DNA from: Ruegeria lacuscaerulensis
GTDB lineage: Bacteria > Pseudomonadota > Alphaproteobacteria > Rhodobacterales > Rhodobacteraceae
Length of the DNA stretch: 64,000 bases
Direction: 5' to 3'
NCBI RefSeq assembly: GCF_013031245.1
Contig: NZ_WPZL01000011.1
Coordinates: 1 to 64,000, forward strand
The translations under genes and the position numbers were made by a program. Below, piece after piece: positions 1 to 8,095 of this stretch. The notes under the pieces are model-generated. The model worked only from the letters and a program-made list of their open reading frames with translations. It was not told the DNA's origin and ran no database searches. Position 1 is the stretch's first letter, and the number at the start of each line of letters is the position of its first letter.

Positions 1-1
1 A

Positions 2-58
2 CCCGTCGCCGTCGCAGGCATCTCAGACGCAGACATGACACCCCAAAAAGAGGCGTAA
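2..58 (+). CDS. xsc: C-terminal end of probable sulfoacetaldehyde acetyltransferase (partial)
   Basis: Only the last 18 codons and a TAA stop are inside the window; the frame is open to the left edge and reads ...VAGISDADMTPQKEA. The stop lies 4 nt before the pta start, so the two genes are co-transcribed. The identity rests mainly on context: in Roseobacter-group genomes xsc (thiamine-diphosphate enzyme splitting sulfoacetaldehyde with phosphate into acetyl phosphate and sulfite) sits directly before pta and a sulfite dehydrogenase, which is the arrangement here. The visible tail is too short to prove the family. Another enzyme feeding acetyl phosphate is possible but less likely. Confidence 0.6.
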   Translation, partial: PVAVAGISDADMTPQKEA

Positions 59-62
59 TGGC

Positions 63-1076
63 GTGAAGCCTCTGCGTACAATCCTCGGGGTTGCAAGCAG
101 CTCCGACAAAATCATCGCCCTCGCTGAGGGCGATGATCCTCGTGTCGTAGACGGTGCGTTGAAGGCGCGAGCCGAAAGCGTTGCCCGGATCATCCTGGTC
201 GGAAACCGTGACAAGGTAACCGCGTTATTGGCCGAGCGTGGCGGTGCGGATGTCAAAGGGATCGACATTCACGACCCAAGTGATTCACTCCATAACGAGG
301 GCTTCGCCGCGTCACTTTACGAATTGCGCAAACACAAGGGGATGACCCTTGAACAGGCGCAGCAACAAATCCACAACCGACTGAACTATGCAGCCATGCT
401 TGTGCATGAAGGCCTGGCGGACGGCACCGTAGGTGGGGCTGTTGAAACCACTTCGGACACCGTGCGGGCCGCCTTGCAGATCATCGGCAAAGCTAGGGAT
501 GCCAAGATGGTATCCAGTTTCTTTCTGATGCTCTATTGCCGGGACCACCACACCGTTCGCGGCGCACATATCTTTGCTGATTGCGGGTTGGTCGTCGATC
601 CGAACGAACAAGAACTTGCGGAAATCGCCAGAGCGTCGGCCGAATCATACCGGACTCTGACCCGTGAAACACCCCGCGTGGCGATGCTGTCCTTTTCCAC
701 TGGCGGCAGCGCAAATCATCCACGGGTCTCTAAAGTCGTCGAAGCGACACAGATTGCAAAATCTGCCAATCCCGATCTTCTGATCGATGGCGAGTTGCAG
801 TTCGACGCGGCCTTCGTTCCCGAAGTGGCAGCCAAGAAAGCCAAGGACTCGCCGCTGAAGGGTGAAGCGAATGTCTTTGTCTTCCCAAATCTGGATGCTG
901 GCAATCTCGGCTACAAAATCGCCCAACGGATCGGCGGAGCCGAAGCCATAGGACCGGTCCTTCAAGGCCTGGCGAAACCGGCAAATGACCTGTCACGCGG
1001 ATGTTCCGCCGAGGACGTTCTGCACATGATCGCTGTAACCGCCGTACAGGCCCAACATGGCGAGGCAGAAAATTAA
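63..1076 (+). CDS. pta: Phosphate acetyltransferase
   Basis: Converts acetyl phosphate and CoA to acetyl-CoA and phosphate in the cytoplasm. The 337-aa product is a single PTA_PTB catalytic domain, the short class I form without the N-terminal regulatory domains of E. coli Pta. Typical segments are ALAEGDDPRVVDGA near the N-terminus, VGGAVETTSDTVRAALQIIG near residues 122-141 and SFSTGGSANHP in the middle. The start is GTG, 4 nt after the upstream stop, with an AGAGG stretch ahead of it. It lies between the end of probable xsc and soeABC, so its likely job is to capture acetyl phosphate from taurine or sulfoacetaldehyde breakdown rather than general acetate overflow. Confidence 0.93.
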   Translation: MKPLRTILGVASSSDKIIALAEGDDPRVVDGALKARAESVARIILVGNRDKVTALLAERGGADVKGIDIHDPSDSLHNEGFAASLYELRKHKGMTLEQAQQQIHNRLNYAAMLVHEGLADGTVGGAVETTSDTVRAALQIIGKARDAKMVSSFFLMLYCRDHHTVRGAHIFADCGLVVDPNEQELAEIARASAESYRTLTRETPRVAMLSFSTGGSANHPRVSKVVEATQIAKSANPDLLIDGELQFDAAFVPEVAAKKAKDSPLKGEANVFVFPNLDAGNLGYKIAQRIGGAEAIGPVLQGLAKPANDLSRGCSAEDVLHMIAVTAVQAQHGEAEN

Positions 1077-1161
1077 TCGCATCTGAATGGCGGGGTAAAA
1101 ATAAAATTCCGATTGGCCCCAAAATGTGAGAATGATCGGATTACAAGCTACAGGGACGCAT

Positions 1162-3975
1162 ATGAACCAGCCAGTTATTGAAACCTCGCCCAAAGTCTCG
1201 GACGAGGTCCGCAAGACGACCTGCTACATGTGCGCCTGTCGCTGCGGTATCAATGTCCACATGAAGGATGGCAAGGTTGCCTATATCGAAGGCAACCGTG
1301 ACCACCCCGTCAACAAGGGCGTGCTCTGCGCCAAGGGCAGCGCCGGGATCATGCAGGTCAACGCACCGTCACGTCTGCGCAAGCCCTTGCGCCGGGTCGG
1401 GCCGCGCGGTTCCGGTGAATTCCGCGAAATCGAATGGGACGAGGCGATCAGCACGGCGGTCGGCTGGCTGAATGAACTGCACGAAACCGCACCACAGAAG
1501 CTGGCGTTTTTCACAGGCCGCGATCAGAGTCAGAGTTTCACATCCTTCTGGGCGCAAAATTTCGGCACGCCGAACTATGCGGCACATGGCGGGTTCTGTT
1601 CCGTCAATATGGCGGCGGGCGGCATCTATACGATGGGCGGCGCATTCTGGGAATTCGGTCAACCCGACTGGGATCACACGAAACTGTTCATGTTGTTCGG
1701 TGTGGCCGAAGACCATGACAGCAACCCGATCAAGATGGGCATCGGCAAGATCAAGGCGCGCGGGGCAAGAGTGATCGGGGTGAACCCGATCCGCTCGGGG
1801 TATAACGCCGTGGCGGATGACTGGGTCGGGATCACGCCCGGCACAGATGGATTGTTCATCCTGTCTCTGATCCACGTGCTGATGAAAGCAGGCAAGATCG
1901 ACCTTGAGTACCTCAGCCGCTATACCAACGCGCCGGTTCTGGTAAACGCCGCCGAAGGCCCTGAAAAGGGTTTGTTTCTGCGCGACGAAGATGGCAAGCC
2001 GCTGGTAATCGACCGGGCGACGGGGAAACCCACGGCCTTTGACAAACCCGGTGTACGCCCTGATTTGTCTGCGACCTACGAAAAAGATGGCGTCACCCAC
2101 CGACCTGTCTTCCACCTGATGGCCGAGAAGTACCTGTCAGACGATCATGCGCCCGAGGCTGTGGCCAAGCGCTGCGGCATCCCGGCCAGCCGCATCCGCG
2201 CTATTGCTGCCGAGATCGCCCGCGTGGCCTTTGATGAGGCCATCGAGCTGGATCAGGAATGGACCGATTTCCGGGGCGAGACGCGCAGCAAGATGATCGG
2301 TCGACCGGTCAGCTTCCACGCCATGCGTGGTATTTCGGCCCATGCCAACGGGTTCCAGACCTGTCGCGCCTTACACATACTGCAAATCCTGCTGGGCACG
2401 GTCGAGGTCCCCGGTGGTTTCCGATTCAAGCCGCCCTACCCCAAACCGGTAGAAGCGCATCCAACCCCGCATGGTGACCGCCGCCCCGGACGCCCGCTGG
2501 AAGGCCCGCATCTTGGCTTCCCGCGCGGCCCTGACGACCTGCTGTTGGACGATTGCGGAACACCGCAGCGCATCGACAAGGCGTTCACCTGGGAAAACCC
2601 GATGTCTTCCCATGGCCTGATGCACATGGTGATCTCGAACGCCGCGGCCGGTGATCCCTACAAGATCGACACGCTGTTCATGTACATGGCGAACATGTCG
2701 TGGAACTCGTCCATGAACACCAAAGGCGTGATGGAGATGCTGACCGCCCGCAATGAGGACGGCAAATACACCATCCCGCGTATCATCTATTCGGATGCTT
2801 ACTCCTCGGAAATGGTCGCCTATGCCGACCTGATCCTGCCCGACACAACCTATCTGGAGCGGCATGACTGTATCTCACTGTTGGACCGCCCGATTTGCGA
2901 GGCCGACGCCGCCGCCGACGCCATCCGCTGGCCGGTGATCGAGCCCGACCGGGACGTGCGCGGATTCCAGTCGGTGTTGATCGAACTGGCCAACCGCATG
3001 AGTCTGCCGGGCTTCACCAACGAAGACGGCAGCCCCAAATGGAAAGACTACGCTGATTACATCGTCAACCACCAGCGCAAGCCGGGTATCGGCCCGCTGG
3101 CGGGTTTCCGCGGTGAAGACGGCAACAAGGAAGGGCGTGGAGAGGTCAACCCTGACCAGCTGAACCGCTATATCGAAAACGGTGGTTTCTACGTCGCGCA
3201 TATCCCTGAGGGGGCCGACTATTACAAGCCATGGAACACGGCCTATCAGGACTGGGCGGTCGGAATGGGCATCTACGACAGCCCTCAGCCCTACCTGTTC
3301 CAGCTCTACTCGGAACCGATGCGCAAGTTCCAACTGGCCGCCGAAGGGCATGGCGACCGCCAACCGCCCGAGCATCTGCGTCAACGGATCAAGAACACAA
3401 TGGACCCTCTGCCGATCTGGTACGAAACCGATCAGCAGGGCAACGAAGGTTTCACCGTTAACGCCCTGACCCAACGCCCGATGGCGATGTATCACAGCTG
3501 GGGCACCCAGAACGCCTGGCTGCGGCAGTTGCACGGGCGCAACCCGCTCTATGTGCCGACCAAGTTGATGCGGGAACATGGGCTGCAGGACGGCGACTGG
3601 GCCAAGGTCAGTTCTCCGCATGGTGAAATCACGGTGCCAGTCATGGAAATGGCGGCGTTGAACGAGAACACCGTCTGGACCTGGAACGCCATTGGCAAAC
3701 GCAAGGGCGCCTGGGCTTTGCAGGAGGACGCGCCCGAGGCGACCAAAGGCTTTCTGCTGAACCACCTGATCCACGAACTTCTGCCACCTAAGGGCGACGG
3801 AATGCGGTGGGCCAATTCCGATCCGGTGACCGGTCAGGCCGCCTGGTTCGACCTAAAAGTGAATATTGAGAAAGCCGATCCTCCGTCAGACGCGGAAAGC
3901 CAGCCAGAATTCGCACCCATCGAATCACCGGTTGGCACCGGCCCGAAAGATCTGGCGTGGAAGGTAGGCAAATGA
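1162..3975 (+). CDS. soeA: Sulfite dehydrogenase (quinone), molybdopterin catalytic subunit SoeA
   Basis: Large catalytic subunit of a complex iron-sulfur molybdoenzyme of the DMSO-reductase superfamily, expected to oxidise sulfite to sulfate on the cytoplasmic face and pass electrons through SoeB and SoeC to quinone. With the chosen ATG (AGGGA 5 nt upstream) it has 937 aa; an in-frame ATG at 1126 lacks a good ribosome site. A [4Fe-4S] motif C21-x2-C24-x3-C28 with C56 (GVLCAKGSAG) opens the protein, followed by the Mo-bisMGD domains. The C-terminal dinucleotide-binding domain starts near TVNALTQRP. No Tat signal is visible, consistent with cytoplasmic SoeA. The soeA-soeB-soeC order with pta upstream supports this over polysulfide, thiosulfate or DMSO reductase. 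Confidence 0.88.
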   Translation: MNQPVIETSPKVSDEVRKTTCYMCACRCGINVHMKDGKVAYIEGNRDHPVNKGVLCAKGSAGIMQVNAPSRLRKPLRRVGPRGSGEFREIEWDEAISTAVGWLNELHETAPQKLAFFTGRDQSQSFTSFWAQNFGTPNYAAHGGFCSVNMAAGGIYTMGGAFWEFGQPDWDHTKLFMLFGVAEDHDSNPIKMGIGKIKARGARVIGVNPIRSGYNAVADDWVGITPGTDGLFILSLIHVLMKAGKIDLEYLSRYTNAPVLVNAAEGPEKGLFLRDEDGKPLVIDRATGKPTAFDKPGVRPDLSATYEKDGVTHRPVFHLMAEKYLSDDHAPEAVAKRCGIPASRIRAIAAEIARVAFDEAIELDQEWTDFRGETRSKMIGRPVSFHAMRGISAHANGFQTCRALHILQILLGTVEVPGGFRFKPPYPKPVEAHPTPHGDRRPGRPLEGPHLGFPRGPDDLLLDDCGTPQRIDKAFTWENPMSSHGLMHMVISNAAAGDPYKIDTLFMYMANMSWNSSMNTKGVMEMLTARNEDGKYTIPRIIYSDAYSSEMVAYADLILPDTTYLERHDCISLLDRPICEADAAADAIRWPVIEPDRDVRGFQSVLIELANRMSLPGFTNEDGSPKWKDYADYIVNHQRKPGIGPLAGFRGEDGNKEGRGEVNPDQLNRYIENGGFYVAHIPEGADYYKPWNTAYQDWAVGMGIYDSPQPYLFQLYSEPMRKFQLAAEGHGDRQPPEHLRQRIKNTMDPLPIWYETDQQGNEGFTVNALTQRPMAMYHSWGTQNAWLRQLHGRNPLYVPTKLMREHGLQDGDWAKVSSPHGEITVPVMEMAALNENTVWTWNAIGKRKGAWALQEDAPEATKGFLLNHLIHELLPPKGDGMRWANSDPVTGQAAWFDLKVNIEKADPPSDAESQPEFAPIESPVGTGPKDLAWKVGK

Positions 3976-4721
3976 CCCAACTCCCTCAGTCCACTGACCG
4001 CAAGATGGGTCTGGTCATCGACCTGGATACCTGTGTCGGATGCCATGCCTGCGTGATTTCCTGCAAGGGCTGGAATACGGAAAACTACGGCGCACCCCTG
4101 TCCGATCAGGACGCCTATGGCGCTAACCCGTCTGGCACCTTCCTGAATCGGGTCCACTCTTACGAAGTGCAACCCGCCGAGGGTCACGCGCAGCTGATCC
4201 ACTTCCCCAAATCCTGCCTGCATTGCGAGGACGCGCCCTGCGTCACCGTCTGCCCCACCGGGGCCAGCTACAAGCGGGTCGAGGACGGCATCGTTCTGGT
4301 CAACGAAAGCGACTGCATCGGCTGCGGCCTGTGCGCGTGGTCCTGTCCCTATGGCGCGCGCGAGCTGGACATGGCCGAGGGCGTGATGAAGAAATGCACC
4401 CTCTGCGTTGATCGCATTTACAATGAAAATCTGCCCGAAGTGGATCGCATTCCCTCCTGCGTGCGCACCTGCCCCGCAGGCGCCCGCCACTTTGGCGATC
4501 TGGGTGACCCGAACAGCGATGTCAGCAAACTGGTCGCGGAACGTGAGGGCATGGACCTGATGCCCGAAATGGGCACCAAACCCGTCAACAAATACCTGCC
4601 ACCGCGGCCCAAGGACAAAATCGAGGACCAGATCGACATCCTGGCCCCCCTGCTGGCCCCGGTTGCCGAAGAACCCAAAGGCTTCCTTGGCTGGCTCGAC
4701 AAGACACTGGAGAAGCTCTGA
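3972..4721 (+). CDS. soeB: Sulfite dehydrogenase iron-sulfur subunit SoeB
   Basis: Electron-transfer subunit linking SoeA to the membrane anchor. The 249-aa protein carries four ferredoxin-type cysteine groups: CVGCHACVISC (from residue 21), CLHCEDAPCVTVC, CIGCGLCAWSC, and a split fourth group KCTLC...SCVRTC, matching the DmsB/PhsB/NrfC family with four [4Fe-4S] clusters. The ATG at 3972 overlaps the soeA stop as ATGA and has an AAGGTAGG ribosome site, so it is preferred over the frame-extending upstream start at 3957. Translation is probably coupled to soeA. The C-terminal tail (about 50 aa) extends beyond the last cluster motif and may contact SoeC. Confidence 0.9.
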   Translation: MTQLPQSTDRKMGLVIDLDTCVGCHACVISCKGWNTENYGAPLSDQDAYGANPSGTFLNRVHSYEVQPAEGHAQLIHFPKSCLHCEDAPCVTVCPTGASYKRVEDGIVLVNESDCIGCGLCAWSCPYGARELDMAEGVMKKCTLCVDRIYNENLPEVDRIPSCVRTCPAGARHFGDLGDPNSDVSKLVAEREGMDLMPEMGTKPVNKYLPPRPKDKIEDQIDILAPLLAPVAEEPKGFLGWLDKTLEKL

Positions 4722-5608
4722 TGCATCCGGCCCCTTCTGTAATCATCTTCACGACATTTTCGGGTCTGGGCTTTGGGTTGCTTTTTTTCCTGGGCCTCGG
4801 CCAACCCCCGGTAACGGGGTTTGTCGCCTTCGTTTTCTACGCTATCGCCTATGCGCTGGCGGTGGGAGGTCTGTTGGCGTCGACCTTCCACCTGGGTCAC
4901 CCGGAACGGGCGTGGAAAGCATTCAGCCAATGGAAGTCCAGCTGGCTCAGCCGTGAAGGGGTCTGCGCGGTTGCTGCGCTCATCGTCATGGGGCTATACG
5001 CTCTTGGGGCTGTGTTTTTGCAAAGCCACTGGTCACTGTTGGGTTGGATCGGTGCAATACTCAGCCTTGCCACCGTTTTTACCACCTCGATGATCTATAC
5101 CCAGCTCAGGACCATCCCGCGTTGGAACATGAACCTGACACCGGCTGTGTTTTTGTCCTTCAGTCTTGCAGGCGGTGCATTGCTGTCCGGAGCCGAAACT
5201 CTGGCCCCATGGCTGCTGGCCGTCGCAGGTGCTGTACAGCTTGCATATTGGGCGAAAGGCGACCGTGCGCTGGAAAGTTCCGGTACCAATCTGGGTACCG
5301 CCACAGGGTTAGGACGCCGCGGTGCTGTCCGCGCGTTCGAACCGCCGCATACAGGAACCAACTATCTGCTGCGTGAATTCGTACATGTCGTTGGCCGTAA
5401 ACATGCGCAGAAGTTGCGGACGATATCGTTCATACTGGCGTTTGTCCTGCCCTTGCTGTTGATCCTGACACCGGTCTCGGGTGCTGTGATCAAACACATC
5501 TTTGCGCTGTTTGCCGTACTGTCGCATCTGACTGGCGTCGTGATCTCTCGGTGGTTGTTCTTCGCGCAGGCCGAGCACGTGGTCGGGCTGTATTACGGCA
5601 AGCGCTGA
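4721..5608 (+). CDS. soeC: Sulfite dehydrogenase membrane anchor SoeC (DmsC-like)
   Basis: Integral membrane quinone-binding subunit. The 295-aa product is strongly hydrophobic, with about eight predicted transmembrane helices, starting with a segment around FTTFSGLGFGLLFFLG and ending before a short basic tail (YYGKR). It resembles DmsC more than NrfD-type anchors. The ATG overlaps the soeB stop as TGATG, so the three subunits form one translationally coupled operon. A strong intrinsic terminator follows 2 nt after the stop, ending the sulfonate/sulfite unit. Confidence 0.88.
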   Translation: MHPAPSVIIFTTFSGLGFGLLFFLGLGQPPVTGFVAFVFYAIAYALAVGGLLASTFHLGHPERAWKAFSQWKSSWLSREGVCAVAALIVMGLYALGAVFLQSHWSLLGWIGAILSLATVFTTSMIYTQLRTIPRWNMNLTPAVFLSFSLAGGALLSGAETLAPWLLAVAGAVQLAYWAKGDRALESSGTNLGTATGLGRRGAVRAFEPPHTGTNYLLREFVHVVGRKHAQKLRTISFILAFVLPLLLILTPVSGAVIKHIFALFAVLSHLTGVVISRWLFFAQAEHVVGLYYGKR

Positions 5609-5610
5609 CC

Positions 5611-5643
5611 AAAAAAGAGCCTTCCTCCCGAGGCTCTTTTTTT
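5611..5643 (+). terminator. Intrinsic terminator after soeC
   Basis: A 12-bp perfect stem (5611-5622 with 5631-5642, core AAAGAGCCT/AGGCTCTTT) with an 8-nt loop runs into seven T residues. It is immediately downstream of the soeC stop and separates the soe operon from the ECF41 unit. The A-tract on the left side means it could also work weakly in the other direction. Confidence 0.9.
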
Positions 5644-5650
5644 CGAACCA

Positions 5651-5677
5651 TGTCACAAACCCGGTGACTCATCCGTC
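5651..5677 (+). promoter_or_regulatory. Probable ECF41-type sigma promoter
   Basis: TGTCACA at 5651-5657 is followed after 16 nt by CGTC at 5674-5677. This matches the motif described for ECF41 sigma factors (TGTCACA in the -35 region, CGTC in the -10 region). It lies 34 nt upstream of the ATG of the AhpD-like gene, whose downstream neighbour is an ECF41-type sigma factor. The simplest reading is autoregulation of the two-gene unit by its own sigma factor. Confidence 0.75.
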
Positions 5678-5711
5678 CTGTTTTTGTTCACTTCCAAAAC
5701 AGGAGAATTCA

Positions 5712-6173
5712 ATGTCACCGCGGATCAATCACTTTGCCGTTGCACCGACCTTGCTTCAGCCCATGCTTGACATGGAGGAGCGCCTGCGCGCGTCCCAATT
5801 GGAACACAGCCTGATCGAGCTCGTTAAACTCAGGGTCTCACAGATCAACGGCTGTGCCTATTGCATTCACATGCACACACATGACGCCCGCGAGAATGGC
5901 GAAACCGAAGATCGCCTGCACTTGCTGAATGCCTGGCATGAATCATCGTTATATTCTGAACGCGACCGCGCGGCGCTGGCATGGGCCGAAACCCTGACCC
6001 GGATTGAGACCAGCCGTGCCCCTGACGACGTCTATCAGGTAATGGCCGATCAGTTTTCGGAACAGGATCAGGTGGCGCTGACCCTTGTGATCACCACGAT
6101 CAATGCCTGGAATCGCCTGGCCATCGGATTTGCGATGCCACACCCGGAATCCAGCAAGGCCACCGCTGCGTGA
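5712..6173 (+). CDS. AhpD-like carboxymuconolactone decarboxylase family protein
   Basis: A 153-aa member of the CMD/AhpD family. It shows the AhpD-type redox motif C48-A-Y-C51 followed by H55 in INGCAYCIHMHTHDAR, which in AhpD relatives gives thiol-disulfide or peroxidase-like activity. The start is the ATG at 5712, with AGGAG at 5701-5705; a frame extension upstream has no ribosome site and would include the promoter region. Its stop overlaps the next start as GTGA. CMD proteins are one of the three enzyme types (carboxymuconolactone decarboxylase, oxidoreductase, epimerase) typically encoded beside ECF41 sigma factors, so it is likely the partner or target of that sigma. The substrate is unknown. 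Confidence 0.88.
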   Translation: MSPRINHFAVAPTLLQPMLDMEERLRASQLEHSLIELVKLRVSQINGCAYCIHMHTHDARENGETEDRLHLLNAWHESSLYSERDRAALAWAETLTRIETSRAPDDVYQVMADQFSEQDQVALTLVITTINAWNRLAIGFAMPHPESSKATAA

Positions 6174-7054
6174 CCCGGTCGGAGTCACAACCTGAAGATC
6201 GGGCTTTTGTCGACGTGCAACCGCGCCTATTTGCGGTTGCCTATCGCATGCTCGGATCAGTCAGCGATGCCGAGGATATCGTGCAGGACTCCTATCTTCG
6301 CTGGCGGCGTGTCGATACAGAACAGGTACGTGATGAAACGGGTTACCTGATACGGGTTGTGACTAGACTTTGCCTCGACCACTTGCGCGCAGCGCGGGCC
6401 GTGCGCGAGGTCTATCCCGGCGAGTGGTTGCCGGAACCCCTGATCACCGAAGATGCCACCGAACGGCTTGACCGCGATGTTTCGGTGGCGCTTCTGATGG
6501 CGCTGGAGCGTTTGTCGCCACTGGAACGCGCGGCCTTCCTTCTCCATGACGTGTTCGAACACTCGTATGACGACCTGTCCGAGACACTTAAACGCAGCCA
6601 AGGCAGCTGTCGCCAACTGGTCAGCCGCGCCAGAAAACATGTTGAGCAGGTAAAGCCGCGCGTCAGGGTCGAGCGTGAACAGGGTGAAGAACTGGCCAAG
6701 GCGTTTTTCGACGCTGCCAAAAGTGGCGACACGAAACACCTGACCAACCTGCTCGCGCGGGATGTTCAGCTGCACTCGGATGGTGGTGGAAAGATCATCG
6801 CAACCCTGAACCCGATTTACGGTCGGGACAAAGTTATTCGGTTTTTCGCAGGATTGGCGCGGAAACCCTCCGCTGCTCAAAGCGTTACCTGGGTCTTTTG
6901 TTGGCTGAACGGCTTGCCAGCGATCCTCAACCGAGAGCCCGGCGGGTCATTGCAGGCAACGTCACTGAAGATTGAAAAGGGCAGGATTGCGACCATCTAC
7001 ATGGTGCGCAACCCCGACAAAACCCAGCATCTGGAGAAGCTGTTGAGTCGATAG
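6170..7054 (+). CDS. ECF41-family RNA polymerase sigma factor with SnoaL-like C-terminal domain
   Basis: The 294-aa protein has sigma region 2 (LFAVAYRMLGSVSDAEDIVQ) and region 4 (ALERLSPLERAAFLLHDVF), then a C-terminal extension of about 120 aa with a SnoaL/NTF2-like fold. Two family signatures of ECF41 are visible: DGGGK (about residues 204-208) and NPDK near the end (about 281-284). In ECF41 proteins this fused domain replaces a separate anti-sigma factor and modulates activity. No anti-sigma gene is adjacent. The GTG start overlaps the upstream stop. A promoter matching the ECF41 motif lies ahead of the two-gene unit. Confidence 0.92.
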   Translation: MTRSESQPEDRAFVDVQPRLFAVAYRMLGSVSDAEDIVQDSYLRWRRVDTEQVRDETGYLIRVVTRLCLDHLRAARAVREVYPGEWLPEPLITEDATERLDRDVSVALLMALERLSPLERAAFLLHDVFEHSYDDLSETLKRSQGSCRQLVSRARKHVEQVKPRVRVEREQGEELAKAFFDAAKSGDTKHLTNLLARDVQLHSDGGGKIIATLNPIYGRDKVIRFFAGLARKPSAAQSVTWVFCWLNGLPAILNREPGGSLQATSLKIEKGRIATIYMVRNPDKTQHLEKLLSR

Positions 7055-7089
7055 GGCCCACTGGGTCCAGCAGGCCCCGATACTTGGGT

Positions 7090-7962
7090 TCAGAGCAGCC
7101 CCGCGTGCACCATTGCCGCATCAATTGCGGATTTGGTGCTGACCTCCAGCGGAGTCAGCGGTGAACGGACCTCTTCGCTGCACAGACCCAGCTTGCTGAG
7201 CGCATATTTCGCGCCAACCAGGCCGGGCTCGATAAAGATCGCTTCGTGAAGCGGCATCAGGCGGTCCTGATACTCCAGCGCTTTGGTATAGTTGCCGTCC
7301 AGCGTTGCCTGCTGGAACTCAGCGCACAGTTTTGGTGCGACGTTGGCAGTGACCGAGATGCAACCTACACCGCCATGCGCGTTGAAGCCCAGCGCGGTCG
7401 CGTCCTCGCCCGACAGTTGACAGAAGTCAGCACCGCAGCTTGCGCGCTGCTGGCTGACGCGGGCCAGATCACCAGTTGCGTCCTTGACGCCGACGATGCG
7501 CGGCAGTTGCGCCAGCTCGCCCATGGTCTCGGGCGTCATGTCGACAACCGACCGGCCGGGGATGTTGTAGATGATGATCGGAATATCCGCGCAATCGTGC
7601 AGCGCGCGGAAATGCGCCAGCAGACCCTTTTGGGTCGGCTTGTTGTAATAGGGCGTCACGACAAGCGCTGCGGCCGCTCCAACTTTTTCAGCGAATCGCA
7701 CGAACCGGATCGCCTCGACAGTATTATTCGACCCTGCACCGGCAATTACGGGCACACGACCGGCAGCTGATTTGACGACCTCTTCAACAACAGTCTCGTG
7801 CTCTTCGTGGCTCAGCGTCGGGCTCTCGCCGGTGGTGCCCACGGGAACCAACCCGGTCGAGCCTTGCTGAATCTGCCACTCCACCAAGTGTTTGAGCGTC
7901 TTCAGGTCCAACTCGCCGTTGCTGAACGGGGTGACGAGGGCTGGCATCGAGCCTTTGAACAT
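7090..7962 (-). CDS. dapA: 4-hydroxy-tetrahydrodipicolinate synthase
   Basis: Condenses pyruvate with aspartate semialdehyde at the branch point to lysine and meso-diaminopimelate; cytoplasmic. The 290-aa length is normal. Visible family motifs are GTTGESPTL, the tyrosine of YNIPGRS, and the Schiff-base lysine in [15 protein letters not shown] lies 8 nt before the ATG. It is a single-gene unit divergent from the lytic transglycosylase gene slt, which fits a shared role in peptidoglycan metabolism. Confidence 0.95.
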   Translation of the reverse strand: MFKGSMPALVTPFSNGELDLKTLKHLVEWQIQQGSTGLVPVGTTGESPTLSHEEHETVVEEVVKSAAGRVPVIAGAGSNNTVEAIRFVRFAEKVGAAAALVVTPYYNKPTQKGLLAHFRALHDCADIPIIIYNIPGRSVVDMTPETMGELAQLPRIVGVKDATGDLARVSQQRASCGADFCQLSGEDATALGFNAHGGVGCISVTANVAPKLCAEFQQATLDGNYTKALEYQDRLMPLHEAIFIEPGLVGAKYALSKLGLCSEEVRSPLTPLEVSTKSAIDAAMVHAGLL

Positions 7963-8095
7963 GACACGCTCCTTAGAGTGCAGTTAGTGTTTTTTTGCCC
8001 AAGGACCGTCACAATCTTGGCGATGTGAGTTGATACCTTCGGCGCAAGGTTTATCCTGAATGGCTGTATCCTTGGTTGGTTGGGAAATGCAAGGC

